Under the pieces are notes generated by a model that saw nothing but the letters and a program-made list of their open reading frames with translations, made no database searches and was not told the origin of the DNA. This document shows, one piece after another, positions 37,719-46,701 of a DNA stretch of 64,000 nucleotides. Origin of the DNA: an uncultured Flavobacteriaceae bacterium (lineage in GTDB: Bacteria > Bacteroidota > Bacteroidia > Flavobacteriales > Flavobacteriaceae); NCBI GenBank assembly GCA_947502495.1, contig CANNAC010000009.1, positions 62,001 to 126,000 of the forward strand. Direction: 5' to 3'. Each line of letters starts with the position of its first letter. Positions within the stretch are counted from its first letter, which is position 1. The position numbers and the translations under genes are program-made.

Positions 37719-38603
37719 TCAGCAATCGTTAATCTTCACTCCTTTTAGCATTCTATCTTTTCCAAAAATGTCTTGCTTTAATGCTATATCTTCAAAATTG
37801 TTTTCTTCTAATAAAGCAATCATTGCTGCACCAAGATACTCGTTAATTTCAAAATACAATTCGCCTTTAGGTTTCAAGTAATCTAAAGCAAATGAAGTAA
37901 TTGCTTCATAAAATTGCAGCGGATTATCATCTGCTACAAACAAGGCCAAATGTGGTTCGTTATTTAAAACGTTGGGTTTCATCTCTTGTTTCTCTAAGTT
38001 TCTAACATATGGCGGATTGGACACAATGATGTCAAAATCATTAGATCCTGAAACAAGTTCAGGATGACAAACATTTAGTATATCTGCCTCTATAAATACC
38101 ACTTCCACATTATTTAATGCGGCGTTTTCTTTTGCTTTTTCTATCGCTTTCGCGGAAACATCTAAGGCATAAACTTTAGCATTCGGTACATTTTTGGCTA
38201 ACGAAATAGCAATACAACCGCTTCCTGTTCCAATATCAAGAATCTTGTAGGTTTTGGAATTTTGTTTTTGATTTTTGATATTTTGAAGAACGAGTGAAAC
38301 GAGTTCTTCTGTTTCAGGCCTTGGTATTAATGTATTTTCATTTACTTTAAAAGGCAATCCGTAAAATTCGGTTTCGCCTAGAATATATTGAATCGGCTCT
38401 TCTTCTTTCAACCTTTGCATTGCATTGGCTATAGTTTCTTCTTCCGCTTTAGTAATGGTTTTACCTGGATCAAGCGCTAGTTTCATTCTAGAAAAATCAC
38501 AGAATGCTTCGATTAGCAAATAGAAAAAACTATTTACTTCGTCTATACCATAAATGGCATCTAGTTCTTTATGAAACGTTTGTTGTATCTCTTTTAACTT
38601 CAT
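37719..38603 (-). CDS. prmC: Peptide chain release factor N5-glutamine methyltransferase
   Basis: Methylates the GGQ glutamine of release factors. The SAM-binding motif ILDIGTGSGCIAISLA and the catalytic NPPY (SNPPYVRN) are present in a protein of about 294 residues. Between FIEADILN and FDIIVSNPPY lies the segment VCHPELVSGSND. It is encoded by a dispersed palindromic repeat (38043-38069) read in frame, replacing or extending a surface loop. The ATG at 38603 (MKLKEIQ) is preferred to 38618. The start overlaps or abuts the GNAT gene upstream. Confidence 0.9.
   Translation of the reverse strand: MKLKEIQQTFHKELDAIYGIDEVNSFFYLLIEAFCDFSRMKLALDPGKTITKAEEETIANAMQRLKEEEPIQYILGETEFYGLPFKVNENTLIPRPETEELVSLVLQNIKNQKQNSKTYKILDIGTGSGCIAISLAKNVPNAKVYALDVSAKAIEKAKENAALNNVEVVFIEADILNVCHPELVSGSNDFDIIVSNPPYVRNLEKQEMKPNVLNNEPHLALFVADDNPLQFYEAITSFALDYLKPKGELYFEINEYLGAAMIALLEENNFEDIALKQDIFGKDRMLKGVKINDC
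38043..38069. repeat. Palindromic repeat inserted in prmC coding sequence
   Basis: TCCTGAAACAAGTTCAGGATGACA: the arms TCCTGAA and TTCAGGA flank a short ACAAG-type centre. Elements with this sequence are very common between Bacteroidetes genes, and their translated form HPELVSGS is a familiar artefact. Here it is in frame within prmC and causes no stop. Confidence 0.8.
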
Positions 38604-38617
38604 TAATTCCATTATCA

Positions 38618-39109
38618 TTACAGATCTTTAAGCATCCAAATACCACAAGCATTATGCCCTGTATTCCCTAGAGGAGCTTCTAAATGCTTAAATCCGAAAG
38701 TTTCATAAATATGAATTGCCGCTTTTAGGTTCGGAATAGTTTCTAAATAACATTGTTTATACCCAAACGCTTTCGCAGCTTCCATGCATTTTTCAAAAAG
38801 CGATTTCCCTATTCCTTTTCCTCTAACTTCTGGAGCAAAATACATTTTCTGAATCTCGCATACTTCCGTTTCAAAATCCTTTAAAGGTTGTATTCCTGCA
38901 CCTCCATAAACTTTTCCGTCTAACTCCACCACATAATAAACCTCGTTTTTATTTTGATAAGACTCAAACATTCTTGGCGTTTCGGCATCTTCATAAGCAG
39001 TTCCAACCAAAGGGATTTCATATTCATGAAAACAACCCCGTATAGCCGCTTCAATTTGCGCATTATCCTTTTGTTCAATTTCTCTTATAATGATATTGCT
39101 ATTCCTCAC
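38618..39109 (-). CDS. GNAT family N-acetyltransferase
   Basis: A 163-residue GCN5-type acetyltransferase. The acetyl-CoA binding loop reads EVRGKGIGKSLFEKCM (Q/RxxGxG/A form RGKGIGKS), and YIYETFGFKHLEAPLG ends the fold. Substrate unknown. The gene starts with GTG at 39109, and its last base is shared with the long form of prmC. Confidence 0.85.
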   Translation of the reverse strand: MRNSNIIIREIEQKDNAQIEAAIRGCFHEYEIPLVGTAYEDAETPRMFESYQNKNEVYYVVELDGKVYGGAGIQPLKDFETEVCEIQKMYFAPEVRGKGIGKSLFEKCMEAAKAFGYKQCYLETIPNLKAAIHIYETFGFKHLEAPLGNTGHNACGIWMLKDL

Positions 39110-39161
39110 TTATAAATATTATTTTTGCTGGTGAAGATACATTAAATCTAAAAAAATTGAA

Positions 39162-39617
39162 ATGAAGAAGTTTATAATCTTATTAACAGCAACCCTTACT
39201 ATTTTGAGTTGTTCGGTAAAAGAGAAACCAGAATTTTTAAGAGTGGATAATATAAAGGTAGACGATTCTAATTCTAAATTCATTACACTTACTGCAGACG
39301 CGTATTTTTTAAATAAAAATGATATTAGCGGGGAATTAAAAACAGACGAGATTAAGGTGTTTGTTAACAATAATCAAATGGCAACGGTAACCACAGAAAG
39401 CTTTAAAGTTCCTGCGAAAAAAGAATTCTCTATTCCGTTAAAAGCAAATGTTCCTACAGACAGCCTTTTTAGTGATAAAAGTTTAAGTGGTTTATTAGGA
39501 AGCTTACTTTCTCAAAAAATGAAAGTGCAATACAAAGGGCAAATCAAATATAAAGTGTTTGGTTTCTCACACACTTATGATGTAGACAAAACTGAAAATG
39601 TAAAAATCAAGTTCTAA
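39162..39617 (+). CDS. LEA type 2-like lipoprotein
   Basis: Lipoprotein of 151 residues (LTILSC, cysteine about residue 17). The rest is beta-rich with alternating hydrophobic strands and the segment VKVPAKKEFSIPLKANVPT-like SFKVPAKKEFSIPLKAN, as in LEA_2/WHy domains. Function unknown. The stop lies only 8 bases before the presumed ATT start of ribD, so they may be co-transcribed. Confidence 0.6.
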   Translation: MKKFIILLTATLTILSCSVKEKPEFLRVDNIKVDDSNSKFITLTADAYFLNKNDISGELKTDEIKVFVNNNQMATVTTESFKVPAKKEFSIPLKANVPTDSLFSDKSLSGLLGSLLSQKMKVQYKGQIKYKVFGFSHTYDVDKTENVKIKF

Positions 39618-39625
39618 ATCACGCT

Positions 39626-40609
39626 ATTATTTCACACGAAGACTACATAAAACGCTGCATACAAATTGCAAAACTCGGATTAGGAACCACAAGACCAAAC
39701 CCAATGGTTGGCGCTGTTATTGTGTATAATAATCGCATTATTAGCGAAGGCTATACCAGTGCTTATGGTGGCAATCATGCCGAAGTAAACGCAATAAACG
39801 CCGTTACAGACAAATCCCTTTTACAAGAAGCGACCTTATATGTTACACTAGAACCGTGTAGCCATTTTGGAAAAACACCACCTTGTAGCGATCTTATTAT
39901 TACACATAAAATACCGAATGTAGTTATTGGTTGTGTAGATGATAATCCGGAAGTTGCAGGAAAAGGAATTAAAAAACTAAGAGATTCTGGATGCCACGTA
40001 ATTGTTGGTGTTTTAGAGGAAGAATGCAAAGCACACCACAAACGTTTTTTTACCTTTCACAACAAAAAGCGTCCGTATATTATATTAAAATGGGCAGAAA
40101 CTACAGATGGTTTTATCGCCCCGAAACACAAAGACGAAAACAAACCGGTTTGGATAACCAATACCATTTCTAGACAATTAGTGCATAAATGGCGTGCAGA
40201 AGAACAAGCGATTCTGGTTGGCACAAATACCGTTATCATGGATGATCCAAGTTTAACGGTTAGAGATTATACCGGTAACAATCCGATTCGTGTGGTTTTA
40301 GACAGAAACAATTTGCTATCTAAAGCATATACTGTTTTTAATGACGATGCCGAAACCATTACTTTTAAAGACCACGACGCAAAAGCGATTTGTGATCATT
40401 TATATAAAGAAAACATAAATTCTATAATTATTGAAGGCGGTTCTAAAACCCTACAGATGTTTATAGATCAAAATCTTTGGGATGAAGCTAGAGTTTTTAC
40501 AGGAAATACTTTATTTAAAGAAGGTGTAAAAGCACCAAAATTTTATGGTAATCTTGTTTCTACAGAAAAGATAATAGAAGATACGCTTAAAATATTTACT
40601 AATAATTAA
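39626..40609 (+). CDS. ribD: Bifunctional riboflavin deaminase/reductase; likely ATT start
   Basis: Second and third steps of riboflavin synthesis. The deaminase half carries NHAEVNAI and LEPCSHFGKTPPCSD (zinc ligands). The reductase half carries ILKWAETTDGFIAP and IIEGGSKTLQMF. The frame is open back to a TGA at 39593 and encodes the conserved ISHEDYIKRCIQIAKLG and TTRPNPMVG, but contains no ATG, GTG or TTG before 39704. That ATG falls inside the conserved PNPMVGAV. ATT at 39626 (or 39629) stands where the family's methionine is expected. From 39626 the protein has 327 residues, the usual length being about 330-360. A start-codon mutation or sequence error is the alternative. Confidence 0.87.
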   Translation: MISHEDYIKRCIQIAKLGLGTTRPNPMVGAVIVYNNRIISEGYTSAYGGNHAEVNAINAVTDKSLLQEATLYVTLEPCSHFGKTPPCSDLIITHKIPNVVIGCVDDNPEVAGKGIKKLRDSGCHVIVGVLEEECKAHHKRFFTFHNKKRPYIILKWAETTDGFIAPKHKDENKPVWITNTISRQLVHKWRAEEQAILVGTNTVIMDDPSLTVRDYTGNNPIRVVLDRNNLLSKAYTVFNDDAETITFKDHDAKAICDHLYKENINSIIIEGGSKTLQMFIDQNLWDEARVFTGNTLFKEGVKAPKFYGNLVSTEKIIEDTLKIFTNN

Positions 40610-40610
40610 A

Positions 40611-40633
40611 AGATTCCTGTCTACGTAGGAAAT
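40611..40633. repeat. Short palindromic repeat (AGATTCCTG type)
   Basis: AGATTCCTGTCTACGTAGGAAAT; arms ATTCCT and AGGAAT-like around CTACGTAG. Sister of the element at 2690-2712. It ends five bases before the HAD-phosphatase start codon. Confidence 0.6.
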
Positions 40634-40637
40634 AAAT

Positions 40638-41249
40638 ATGATTAAAAATTTAATATTCGATTTCGGAGATGTGTTTATCAACCTAGATAAAGCAGGAGCT
40701 ATGCAAAACGCTTTAGACGTATTTAAGGTAGATGCGCTTCCGGAAGACTTAGTTGCCATCAATACCTTATACGAACAAGGATTATTGGATACCGAAGAGT
40801 TCTTAGAATTTTACTTAGAAAACTTTCCGAAGTTAACCGCAGATGAAATTATAGAAACCTGGAATTTTATGCTGAAGGATTTTCCGCGAAAGCGATTAGA
40901 ATTCATCCAGCAACTAGCTGAAGATAAAAAGTATAAACTTATTTTATTAAGCAATACGAACGAACTTCATATAGATTGGATCAAAGAAAACGTTTCGTTT
41001 TACGAAGATTTTAAAAAGTGTTTTGATCCTTTTTATCTTTCGCACGAAATTCAATTACGCAAACCAAATGCGAATATTTATGAATTCGTTTTAAACGAAA
41101 ACAACATAAAAGCAGAAGAATCCCTTTTTATTGATGATACTTTAGAAAACACCGAAGCGGCAAACAAATTAGGAATTCATGTTTGGAATATTGATGAAAC
41201 CAGTGAAGATATCATCGATTTATTTACCATTAAGAAAGACTTATTTTGA
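40638..41249 (+). CDS. HAD family hydrolase
   Basis: Cytoplasmic haloacid-dehalogenase-like phosphatase of 203 residues. FDFGDVFINLD gives motif I (the first Asp is the nucleophile), ILLSNTNELH motif II, and FIDDTLENTEAANKLG motifs III-IV. The form resembles YihX-like sugar phosphatases. Its last four bases (TTGA) contain the TTG start of the next gene. It may belong with ribD, since flavin synthesis requires a HAD phosphatase for the ribitylaminouracil phosphate step (inference). Confidence 0.85.
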   Translation: MIKNLIFDFGDVFINLDKAGAMQNALDVFKVDALPEDLVAINTLYEQGLLDTEEFLEFYLENFPKLTADEIIETWNFMLKDFPRKRLEFIQQLAEDKKYKLILLSNTNELHIDWIKENVSFYEDFKKCFDPFYLSHEIQLRKPNANIYEFVLNENNIKAEESLFIDDTLENTEAANKLGIHVWNIDETSEDIIDLFTIKKDLF

Positions 41250-42109
41250 TATACCTTTTATTTAGCATCTTAGCATCTACGCTAATATTCATTATTTTTA
41301 AACTGCTTGGCAAATATAAAATCAATACGCTACAAGCTATTGTTGCCAACTATTTTACAGCCTGTTTAACTGGCGTAATTATGTATGAAGAAAAAGTAAA
41401 TGTTACTAAAATTCTAAATGAAGATTGGTTTCTTGGTGCTATTGGTTTAGGCTTTCTCTTTATCTCTATTTTTAATGTCATGGCACTAACTGCGCAACGC
41501 AACGGACTAACAGTAACCTCTGTGGCAAGTAAAATGAGCGTGGTTATTCCTATTATTTTTGGTTTATATGCCTATAACGAAAGTTTAGGTTGGCAAAAAG
41601 GCATTGGCATTATTCTAGCTTTAGTCGCTGTGTATTTAACTTCTGTAAAGGCAAAAACAGCAACCTTTAATATTAAGAATTTATGGCTACCCATTGTATT
41701 ATTCTTTGGTTCTGGAGTTATTGATACCTCTATAAAGTATGTAGAAACAAGCTATGTTTCTAAAAATGGCATTCCGATATTTTCTGCAACTATTTTTTGT
41801 ATTGCTGGCTTAATAGGAATTGTATTACTTAGTATGCAAGCTTTAAAAGGAAAATTCAAATTGGATTACCGCAGTATTTTTGGTGGTATTCTTTTAGGTA
41901 TTACCAACTACTACTCTATTTATATGTTATTAAAAGCCTTACAATTTGAAGGTTTTGAAAGCTCAACCATTTTCACTGTAAACAATGTAGCAATAGTTAT
42001 GTTGTCCACTTTAATCGGACTTATTATTTTTAAAGAAAAGCTACAAAATAAGAATTGGATAGGAATTGCTCTTGCAATAGTTTCTATTGTATTAGTTACT
42101 TTAGCATAA
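41246..42109 (+). CDS. EamA/DMT family transporter
   Basis: Ten hydrophobic helices in 287 residues, with two internal EamA repeats, as in drug/metabolite transporters. The segments TVTSVASKMSVVIPIIFGLYAYNES and GIILALVAVYLTS are characteristic of the first repeat, and LQNKNWIGIALAIVSIVLV of the second. Substrate unknown. The start is TTG overlapping the HAD stop codon (TTGA), so translation is coupled; the product begins MIYLLFSILASTL. The stop is directly followed by the ATG of yigZ. Confidence 0.83.
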   Translation: MIYLLFSILASTLIFIIFKLLGKYKINTLQAIVANYFTACLTGVIMYEEKVNVTKILNEDWFLGAIGLGFLFISIFNVMALTAQRNGLTVTSVASKMSVVIPIIFGLYAYNESLGWQKGIGIILALVAVYLTSVKAKTATFNIKNLWLPIVLFFGSGVIDTSIKYVETSYVSKNGIPIFSATIFCIAGLIGIVLLSMQALKGKFKLDYRSIFGGILLGITNYYSIYMLLKALQFEGFESSTIFTVNNVAIVMLSTLIGLIIFKEKLQNKNWIGIALAIVSIVLVTLA

Positions 42110-42724
42110 ATGGAAGCAAAAGACACGTATAAAACCATTACAACTCCTTCGGAAGCCGTTTTGTTTAAAGATAAAAACTCCAAGTTCTATGGCTATGCTT
42201 TTCCTATTCAAAATGAAGAAGAAGTAAAACAGCACCTGGAAGATTTAAAAAAGCAACACCATACCGCAGGTCATTTTTGTTATGCATACCAATTTGGAAC
42301 CGACGAAAAGAATCTTTCCTATCGCGCAAATGATGATGGAGAACCAAACAATAGTGCAGGAATGCCTATTTACGGACAAATACAATCCTATGATGTTACC
42401 AATATACTTATAGTAGTACTTCGTTATTATGGTGGCGTAAAACTTGGTGTTGGCGGATTAATAAATGCGTATCGAACTGGAGCGCAAATGGCCTTAGACG
42501 CTTCCCAAATAATAACAAAAACTATTAACATCAAATACTGCATCTCTTTTGAATACAAAAACATGAATAAAGTGATGCGTATTATCAAAGAGAAAAACTT
42601 AAATATTATCAATCAAATTTTAGAATTGGACTGTAAAGTTTTTATTTCTGTAAGAAAAAACAACTCCGAATCTGTATTTGAAACATTCGACAATCAATTC
42701 GAAATAAAAATCGAAGTTGTATAA
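42110..42724 (+). CDS. YigZ/IMPACT family protein
   Basis: A 204-residue member of the UPF0029/IMPACT family. FKDKNSKFYGYAFP, the GEPNNSAGMPI loop and VLRYYGGVKLGVGGLINAYR are the family's conserved segments. Function is poorly known; the human relative regulates the GCN2 stress kinase. The ATG follows the transporter stop without any gap. Confidence 0.9.
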   Translation: MEAKDTYKTITTPSEAVLFKDKNSKFYGYAFPIQNEEEVKQHLEDLKKQHHTAGHFCYAYQFGTDEKNLSYRANDDGEPNNSAGMPIYGQIQSYDVTNILIVVLRYYGGVKLGVGGLINAYRTGAQMALDASQIITKTINIKYCISFEYKNMNKVMRIIKEKNLNIINQILELDCKVFISVRKNNSESVFETFDNQFEIKIEVV

Positions 42725-42734
42725 CGAGAAGTTT

Positions 42735-43127
42735 CTACAGTTTATCTAAAATATAATCTGGACATTTCATCGGTCTTCTCGTTTTCATGTTAATAAATGC
42801 TAAAACAGTATTCGCTTGAACTAAAATTTCACCTGCTTCGTTTGTAATTTCATATTCAAATTCTATTTTCACAGAAGGCGTTTTTTTAAGTTGCGTTTTC
42901 ACTTTAACAACGTCGTCGTAATAGGCTGATTTCTTATAATTTAAAGCCATCGAAATCACAGGAAGCATAACCCCTTCCCTTTCCATTTGACTGTAAGAAA
43001 TGCCAAACGTTCTTAGCCACTCTGTCCTTCCCATTTCTAGGTATAATGCGTAATTACCATGATGAACAACACCCATCTGATCCGTTTCACCATATCTAAT
43101 TCTTATAAAAATTTCATTCTCTTTCAT
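42735..43127 (-). CDS. Acyl-CoA thioesterase, hotdog fold (YbgC type)
   Basis: A 130-residue 4-hydroxybenzoyl-CoA-type thioesterase. RYGETDQMGVVHHGNYALYLEMGRTEW contains the catalytic Asp-Gln pair and tyrosine cluster of the YbgC/FadM subgroup. Probably hydrolyses short-chain acyl-CoA. Convergent with yigZ (10 bases apart) and divergent from dnaA. Confidence 0.88.
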   Translation of the reverse strand: MKENEIFIRIRYGETDQMGVVHHGNYALYLEMGRTEWLRTFGISYSQMEREGVMLPVISMALNYKKSAYYDDVVKVKTQLKKTPSVKIEFEYEITNEAGEILVQANTVLAFINMKTRRPMKCPDYILDKL

Positions 43128-43220
43128 ACTAATTTGTCGTTATTTTTTTGTAGTTTCGGTAACGGTTTAAACATGCAAAAAAAATTCCTAATATTCAACT
43201 ATAAAATATTTTTTTATTAA

Positions 43221-43228
43221 TAATTTTG
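43221..43228 (+). promoter_or_regulatory. Probable -7 box of dnaA
   Basis: TAATTTTG matches the Bacteroidetes -7 consensus TAnnTTTG exactly, about 80 bases before the dnaA start. A second candidate, CATATTTG, lies about ten bases downstream. No good upstream TTG box was found. No cluster of DnaA boxes (TTATCCACA-like) was noticed in the 182-base divergent region, so it gives no support for an origin here. Confidence 0.35.
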
Positions 43229-43309
43229 TTCACATATTTGCCGAGCTATAATCAACGAGAGGAAATCAATTCCTCTTTTTTTAACTAACAATAAATTTCA
43301 CTATAAATA

Positions 43310-44737
43310 ATGAGTATTACTGCGCAATCGGTCTGGAATAATTGTCTTAATTTTATAAAAGATAACATTCAGCCGCAAGCTTATAAAACTTGGTTCGAAC
43401 CAATTGTTGCAGTTAAACTTGCAGAAAATGCTTTGAGTATTCAGGTACCTAGTAAATTCTTTTACGAATGGCTAGAAGAGCACTATGTGAAAATTTTAAA
43501 AGTTGCACTTACCAAGGAGTTAGGCGAAACAGCCAAGCTAGTTTACATTATTAAAATGGAAAACACCTATGGTAACAAACAACCTTTTACAGAAAGAATT
43601 CCAAGTTCGAATAGATCTTCTGTAAAAGCGCAAGATGTGGATATTCCTTTAAACAATAAGAATCGCGAATTACGCAACCCTTTTATTATTCCAGGAATTA
43701 GAAACGTAAAAATCGAGTCGCAACTAAACCCTAATTATAACTTTGAAAACTTTTTAGAAGGAGACTCTAACCGTTTAGCTAGAAGTGCAGGATTAGCTGT
43801 AGCTAGCAAACCAGGAGGAACTTCTTTTAATCCACTATTAATATTTGGAGGTGTTGGTCTTGGTAAAACACACTTAGCACATGCTATTGGTGTGGATATT
43901 AAAGATAAATATCCTGAAAAAACGGTTTTATATATTTCTGCTGAAAAATTCACGCAACAATACATAGACTCCGTTAAGAAGAATAACAGAAATGATTTTA
44001 TTCATTTTTATCAAATAATAGACATCTTAATTATTGATGATGTACAGTTTTTATCTGGTAAATCTGGAACACAAGATGTATTCTTCCATATCTTCAACCA
44101 TTTACACCAAAACGGAAAGCAAGTTATTTTAACGAGTGACAAAGCTCCTGTAGATATGCAAGATATTGAGCAACGCTTATTATCTAGATTTAAATGGGGA
44201 CTTTCAGCAGAATTGCAAACACCAGATTTTGAAACTAGAGTATCTATATTAAAAAACAAATTATATCGCGATGGTGTAGAAATGCCTGATGATATTATTG
44301 AGTATGTTGCAAAACATATTAAATCTAATATTAGAGAACTGGAAGGCGCAATTATCTCCTTAATTGCACAATCTTCTTTTAATAAAAAAGAGGTTACTAT
44401 AGACTTAGCGAAACAAGTTGTTGAGAAGTTTGTAAAAAACACAAAACGTGAGGTTTCTATAGATTATATCCAAAAAATAGTTTCCGATTATTTTCAAATG
44501 GATGTAGATACACTACAATCTAAAACTAGAAAACGTCATATTGTACAAGCGAGACAATTGGCCATGTTCTTTGCCAAAAAACTGACTAAAGCTTCACTAG
44601 CAAGTATTGGTTCGCAAATAGGTAAACGAGATCACGCTACTGTATTACATGCTTGTAAGACGGTTAACAACTTATCTTCTACAGATAAACAATTTAGAAA
44701 ATACGTAGAAGATCTAACCAAAAAGCTTTCGGTTTAA
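43310..44737 (+). CDS. dnaA: Chromosomal replication initiator DnaA
   Basis: AAA+ ATPase that opens the replication origin. The order is an N-terminal DnaB-interaction domain (about 1-85), a variable linker, and the AAA+ domain. Walker A is GGVGLGKTH (180-188), Walker B is LIIDDVQFLSG, and an arginine-finger region LLSRFKWGL follows. The C-terminal DNA-binding domain contains KRDHATVLHACKTV. The 475-residue length is normal. A tyrosine phosphatase gene follows. Confidence 0.97.
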   Translation: MSITAQSVWNNCLNFIKDNIQPQAYKTWFEPIVAVKLAENALSIQVPSKFFYEWLEEHYVKILKVALTKELGETAKLVYIIKMENTYGNKQPFTERIPSSNRSSVKAQDVDIPLNNKNRELRNPFIIPGIRNVKIESQLNPNYNFENFLEGDSNRLARSAGLAVASKPGGTSFNPLLIFGGVGLGKTHLAHAIGVDIKDKYPEKTVLYISAEKFTQQYIDSVKKNNRNDFIHFYQIIDILIIDDVQFLSGKSGTQDVFFHIFNHLHQNGKQVILTSDKAPVDMQDIEQRLLSRFKWGLSAELQTPDFETRVSILKNKLYRDGVEMPDDIIEYVAKHIKSNIRELEGAIISLIAQSSFNKKEVTIDLAKQVVEKFVKNTKREVSIDYIQKIVSDYFQMDVDTLQSKTRKRHIVQARQLAMFFAKKLTKASLASIGSQIGKRDHATVLHACKTVNNLSSTDKQFRKYVEDLTKKLSV

Positions 44738-44769
44738 ATTACAAATACAGCATTTTCAAATAGAATATT

Positions 44770-45225
44770 ATGACTAAAATACTAATGGTTTGCCTTGGTA
44801 ATATTTGTCGTTCTCCATTGGCAGAAGGTATTTTACGCGCTAAACTTAACGATGATTTTATAATAGATTCTGCAGGAACAGGAAATTATCATATTGGTGA
44901 TTTACCAGACAAACGCTCTATTCTAGTTGCCGATAAATATGGAATTGATATCACCAATCAGCGTGGCAGACAATTCGGTGTTTCCGATTTTGATACTTTC
45001 GATTGGATTTACGTTATGGATAATTCCAACTTTAAAAACGTGGTTAAACTAGCTAGAAACGAAAATGATATCGCCAAAGTCAAGCTCATTTTAAACGAAG
45101 TATATCCGAATCAAAACTACGATGTACCAGATCCTTATAACGACAGTGCTCAAGGTTTTGAAAACGTTTTTAAAATGCTAGACGAAGCTACAGACATGAT
45201 AAAAGAAAAGGTCTTAAAAAATTAA
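44770..45225 (+). CDS. Low-molecular-weight protein-tyrosine phosphatase
   Basis: A 151-residue phosphatase. The P-loop CLGNICRS (8-15; C-x5-R-S) and the general-acid motif VPDPYNDS are both intact. It dephosphorylates tyrosine or arginine residues of unknown partners. It begins 32 bases after dnaA on the same strand. Confidence 0.92.
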   Translation: MTKILMVCLGNICRSPLAEGILRAKLNDDFIIDSAGTGNYHIGDLPDKRSILVADKYGIDITNQRGRQFGVSDFDTFDWIYVMDNSNFKNVVKLARNENDIAKVKLILNEVYPNQNYDVPDPYNDSAQGFENVFKMLDEATDMIKEKVLKN

Positions 45226-45297
45226 AACACTCCAAATCAAGCGTATTGCTTTATATATTTTGTAATTTTAAAAGCAAACTCCTTAAAACAATACCGC

Positions 45298-46701
45298 ATG
45301 AAACCTATTACATTATGGATAATAGCACTGTTTTCTTTCTCTTGTTTTTCTCAAAATATAAATATTGAACTTTTTTCTAGCGGACTTTCTAATCCGGTAA
45401 ACGTGAAACACGCAGGCGATGATCGATTATTTGTAGCAGAAAGAGCTGGCGTTATAAAAATCATTAATGCAGACGGCACATTAGAAAACACTCCTTTTTT
45501 AAATATCAATTCTATAGTTACCAATAATGGTAGCGAACAAGGTTTATTAGCCATAGCCTTTCATCCAAATTATCCAACCAATGGATATTTATTTGTAAAC
45601 TATATTGATAATAATGGAGATACAGTAATTTCTAGATTTACAAGAGATACACCGAATACTGCAAATCCCAATTCCGAATTAGTTTTTATGAATATCAGCC
45701 AACCCTATCCCAACCATAATGGTGGAGACATGCATTTTGGTGCGGATGGCTATCTATATATCTCTACAGGTGATGGCGGATCTGGTGGTGATCCTGAAAA
45801 CAGATCACAAAACTTAACCTCCCATTTAGGAAAACTATTACGTATCGATATTGACAACCCTGTAATTGGCGGACTGAATTATTCTATTCCGCCAGACAAT
45901 CCTTATTTTGCAAATACGGAAGGAACAAAACAAGAAATTTGGGCCTATGGTTTACGCAATCCTTGGAAGTGGTCTTTTGATAGAGATACTGGCGATGTTT
46001 GGATTGCAGATGTTGGTCAAAACCAAATAGAAGAAATCAATATGGTTCCTAGCGGAAGCGCAGCTATAAATTACGGTTGGCGTTGTTACGAAGGAAATGC
46101 ACCCTACAACCTAGGAAACTGTCCTTCGACTAGCACATTAACCTTTCCAGTGGCACAATACAGCCACAATAATGATGGTGCTTTTAAATGCTCGATTACT
46201 GGAGGTTATCGCTATAGAGGAACAGCACAACCAACATTAGAGGCCTTCTACTTTTTTGCCGATTTTTGTAGTAACGAAATTGGTTATGTACAAGGAGACG
46301 GAACAAATTTTAATCTAACGCTAATAGAAGATTTTGGTAGTGATGGTTTTTCTGCATTTGGCGAAGACCTTGATGGTGAGTTATATATTGCTGGTCTTAA
46401 TTCCGGAAATATTTATAAAATAGTGGATGCCGATTTAAGTGTAAACGAACAAAACTTATTTAATATAAAAATTTATCCGAATCCTGTAAAAGATAGTTTA
46501 AATTTAGATTTTAGAAACACAACACATGTAATTAAAGAGATTAATATATTTAATTTGCACGGAAAACTGGTGAAGTCCATTTCAAAACCAAATGCTACAA
46601 TAACCACTTTCTCGACTAAAGAAATGCAAAACGGATTATACTTAATTGAAATTAATGCCGAAAACGGAAGTAAAAAAACAAGTAAATTTATTAAACAGTA
46701 A
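45298..46701 (+). CDS. PQQ-type sugar dehydrogenase, T9SS cargo
   Basis: Secreted six-bladed beta-propeller of the soluble glucose dehydrogenase/Hedgehog-interacting-protein family, 467 residues. Signal peptide about 1-18. Family segments are RLFVAERAGVIKII, QGLLAIAFHPNYPTNG, HNGGDMHFGADGYLYISTGDGG, IWAYGLRNPWKWSFD and DVGQNQIEEIN. The C-terminal 75 residues are a T9SS type A sorting domain (IKIYPNPVKDSLNLDF, NGLYLIEI) ending IKQ. Likely oxidises a sugar or aldose at the cell surface with PQQ, if PQQ is available (inference). It overlaps the RsmI-like gene by one base (TAATG). Confidence 0.87.
   Translation: MKPITLWIIALFSFSCFSQNINIELFSSGLSNPVNVKHAGDDRLFVAERAGVIKIINADGTLENTPFLNINSIVTNNGSEQGLLAIAFHPNYPTNGYLFVNYIDNNGDTVISRFTRDTPNTANPNSELVFMNISQPYPNHNGGDMHFGADGYLYISTGDGGSGGDPENRSQNLTSHLGKLLRIDIDNPVIGGLNYSIPPDNPYFANTEGTKQEIWAYGLRNPWKWSFDRDTGDVWIADVGQNQIEEINMVPSGSAAINYGWRCYEGNAPYNLGNCPSTSTLTFPVAQYSHNNDGAFKCSITGGYRYRGTAQPTLEAFYFFADFCSNEIGYVQGDGTNFNLTLIEDFGSDGFSAFGEDLDGELYIAGLNSGNIYKIVDADLSVNEQNLFNIKIYPNPVKDSLNLDFRNTTHVIKEINIFNLHGKLVKSISKPNATITTFSTKEMQNGLYLIEINAENGSKKTSKFIKQ

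Noticed and set aside
43128-43309. Replication origin next to dnaA
   Set aside because: No cluster of DnaA boxes or AT-rich iterons was seen, and Bacteroidetes origins are often not beside dnaA.
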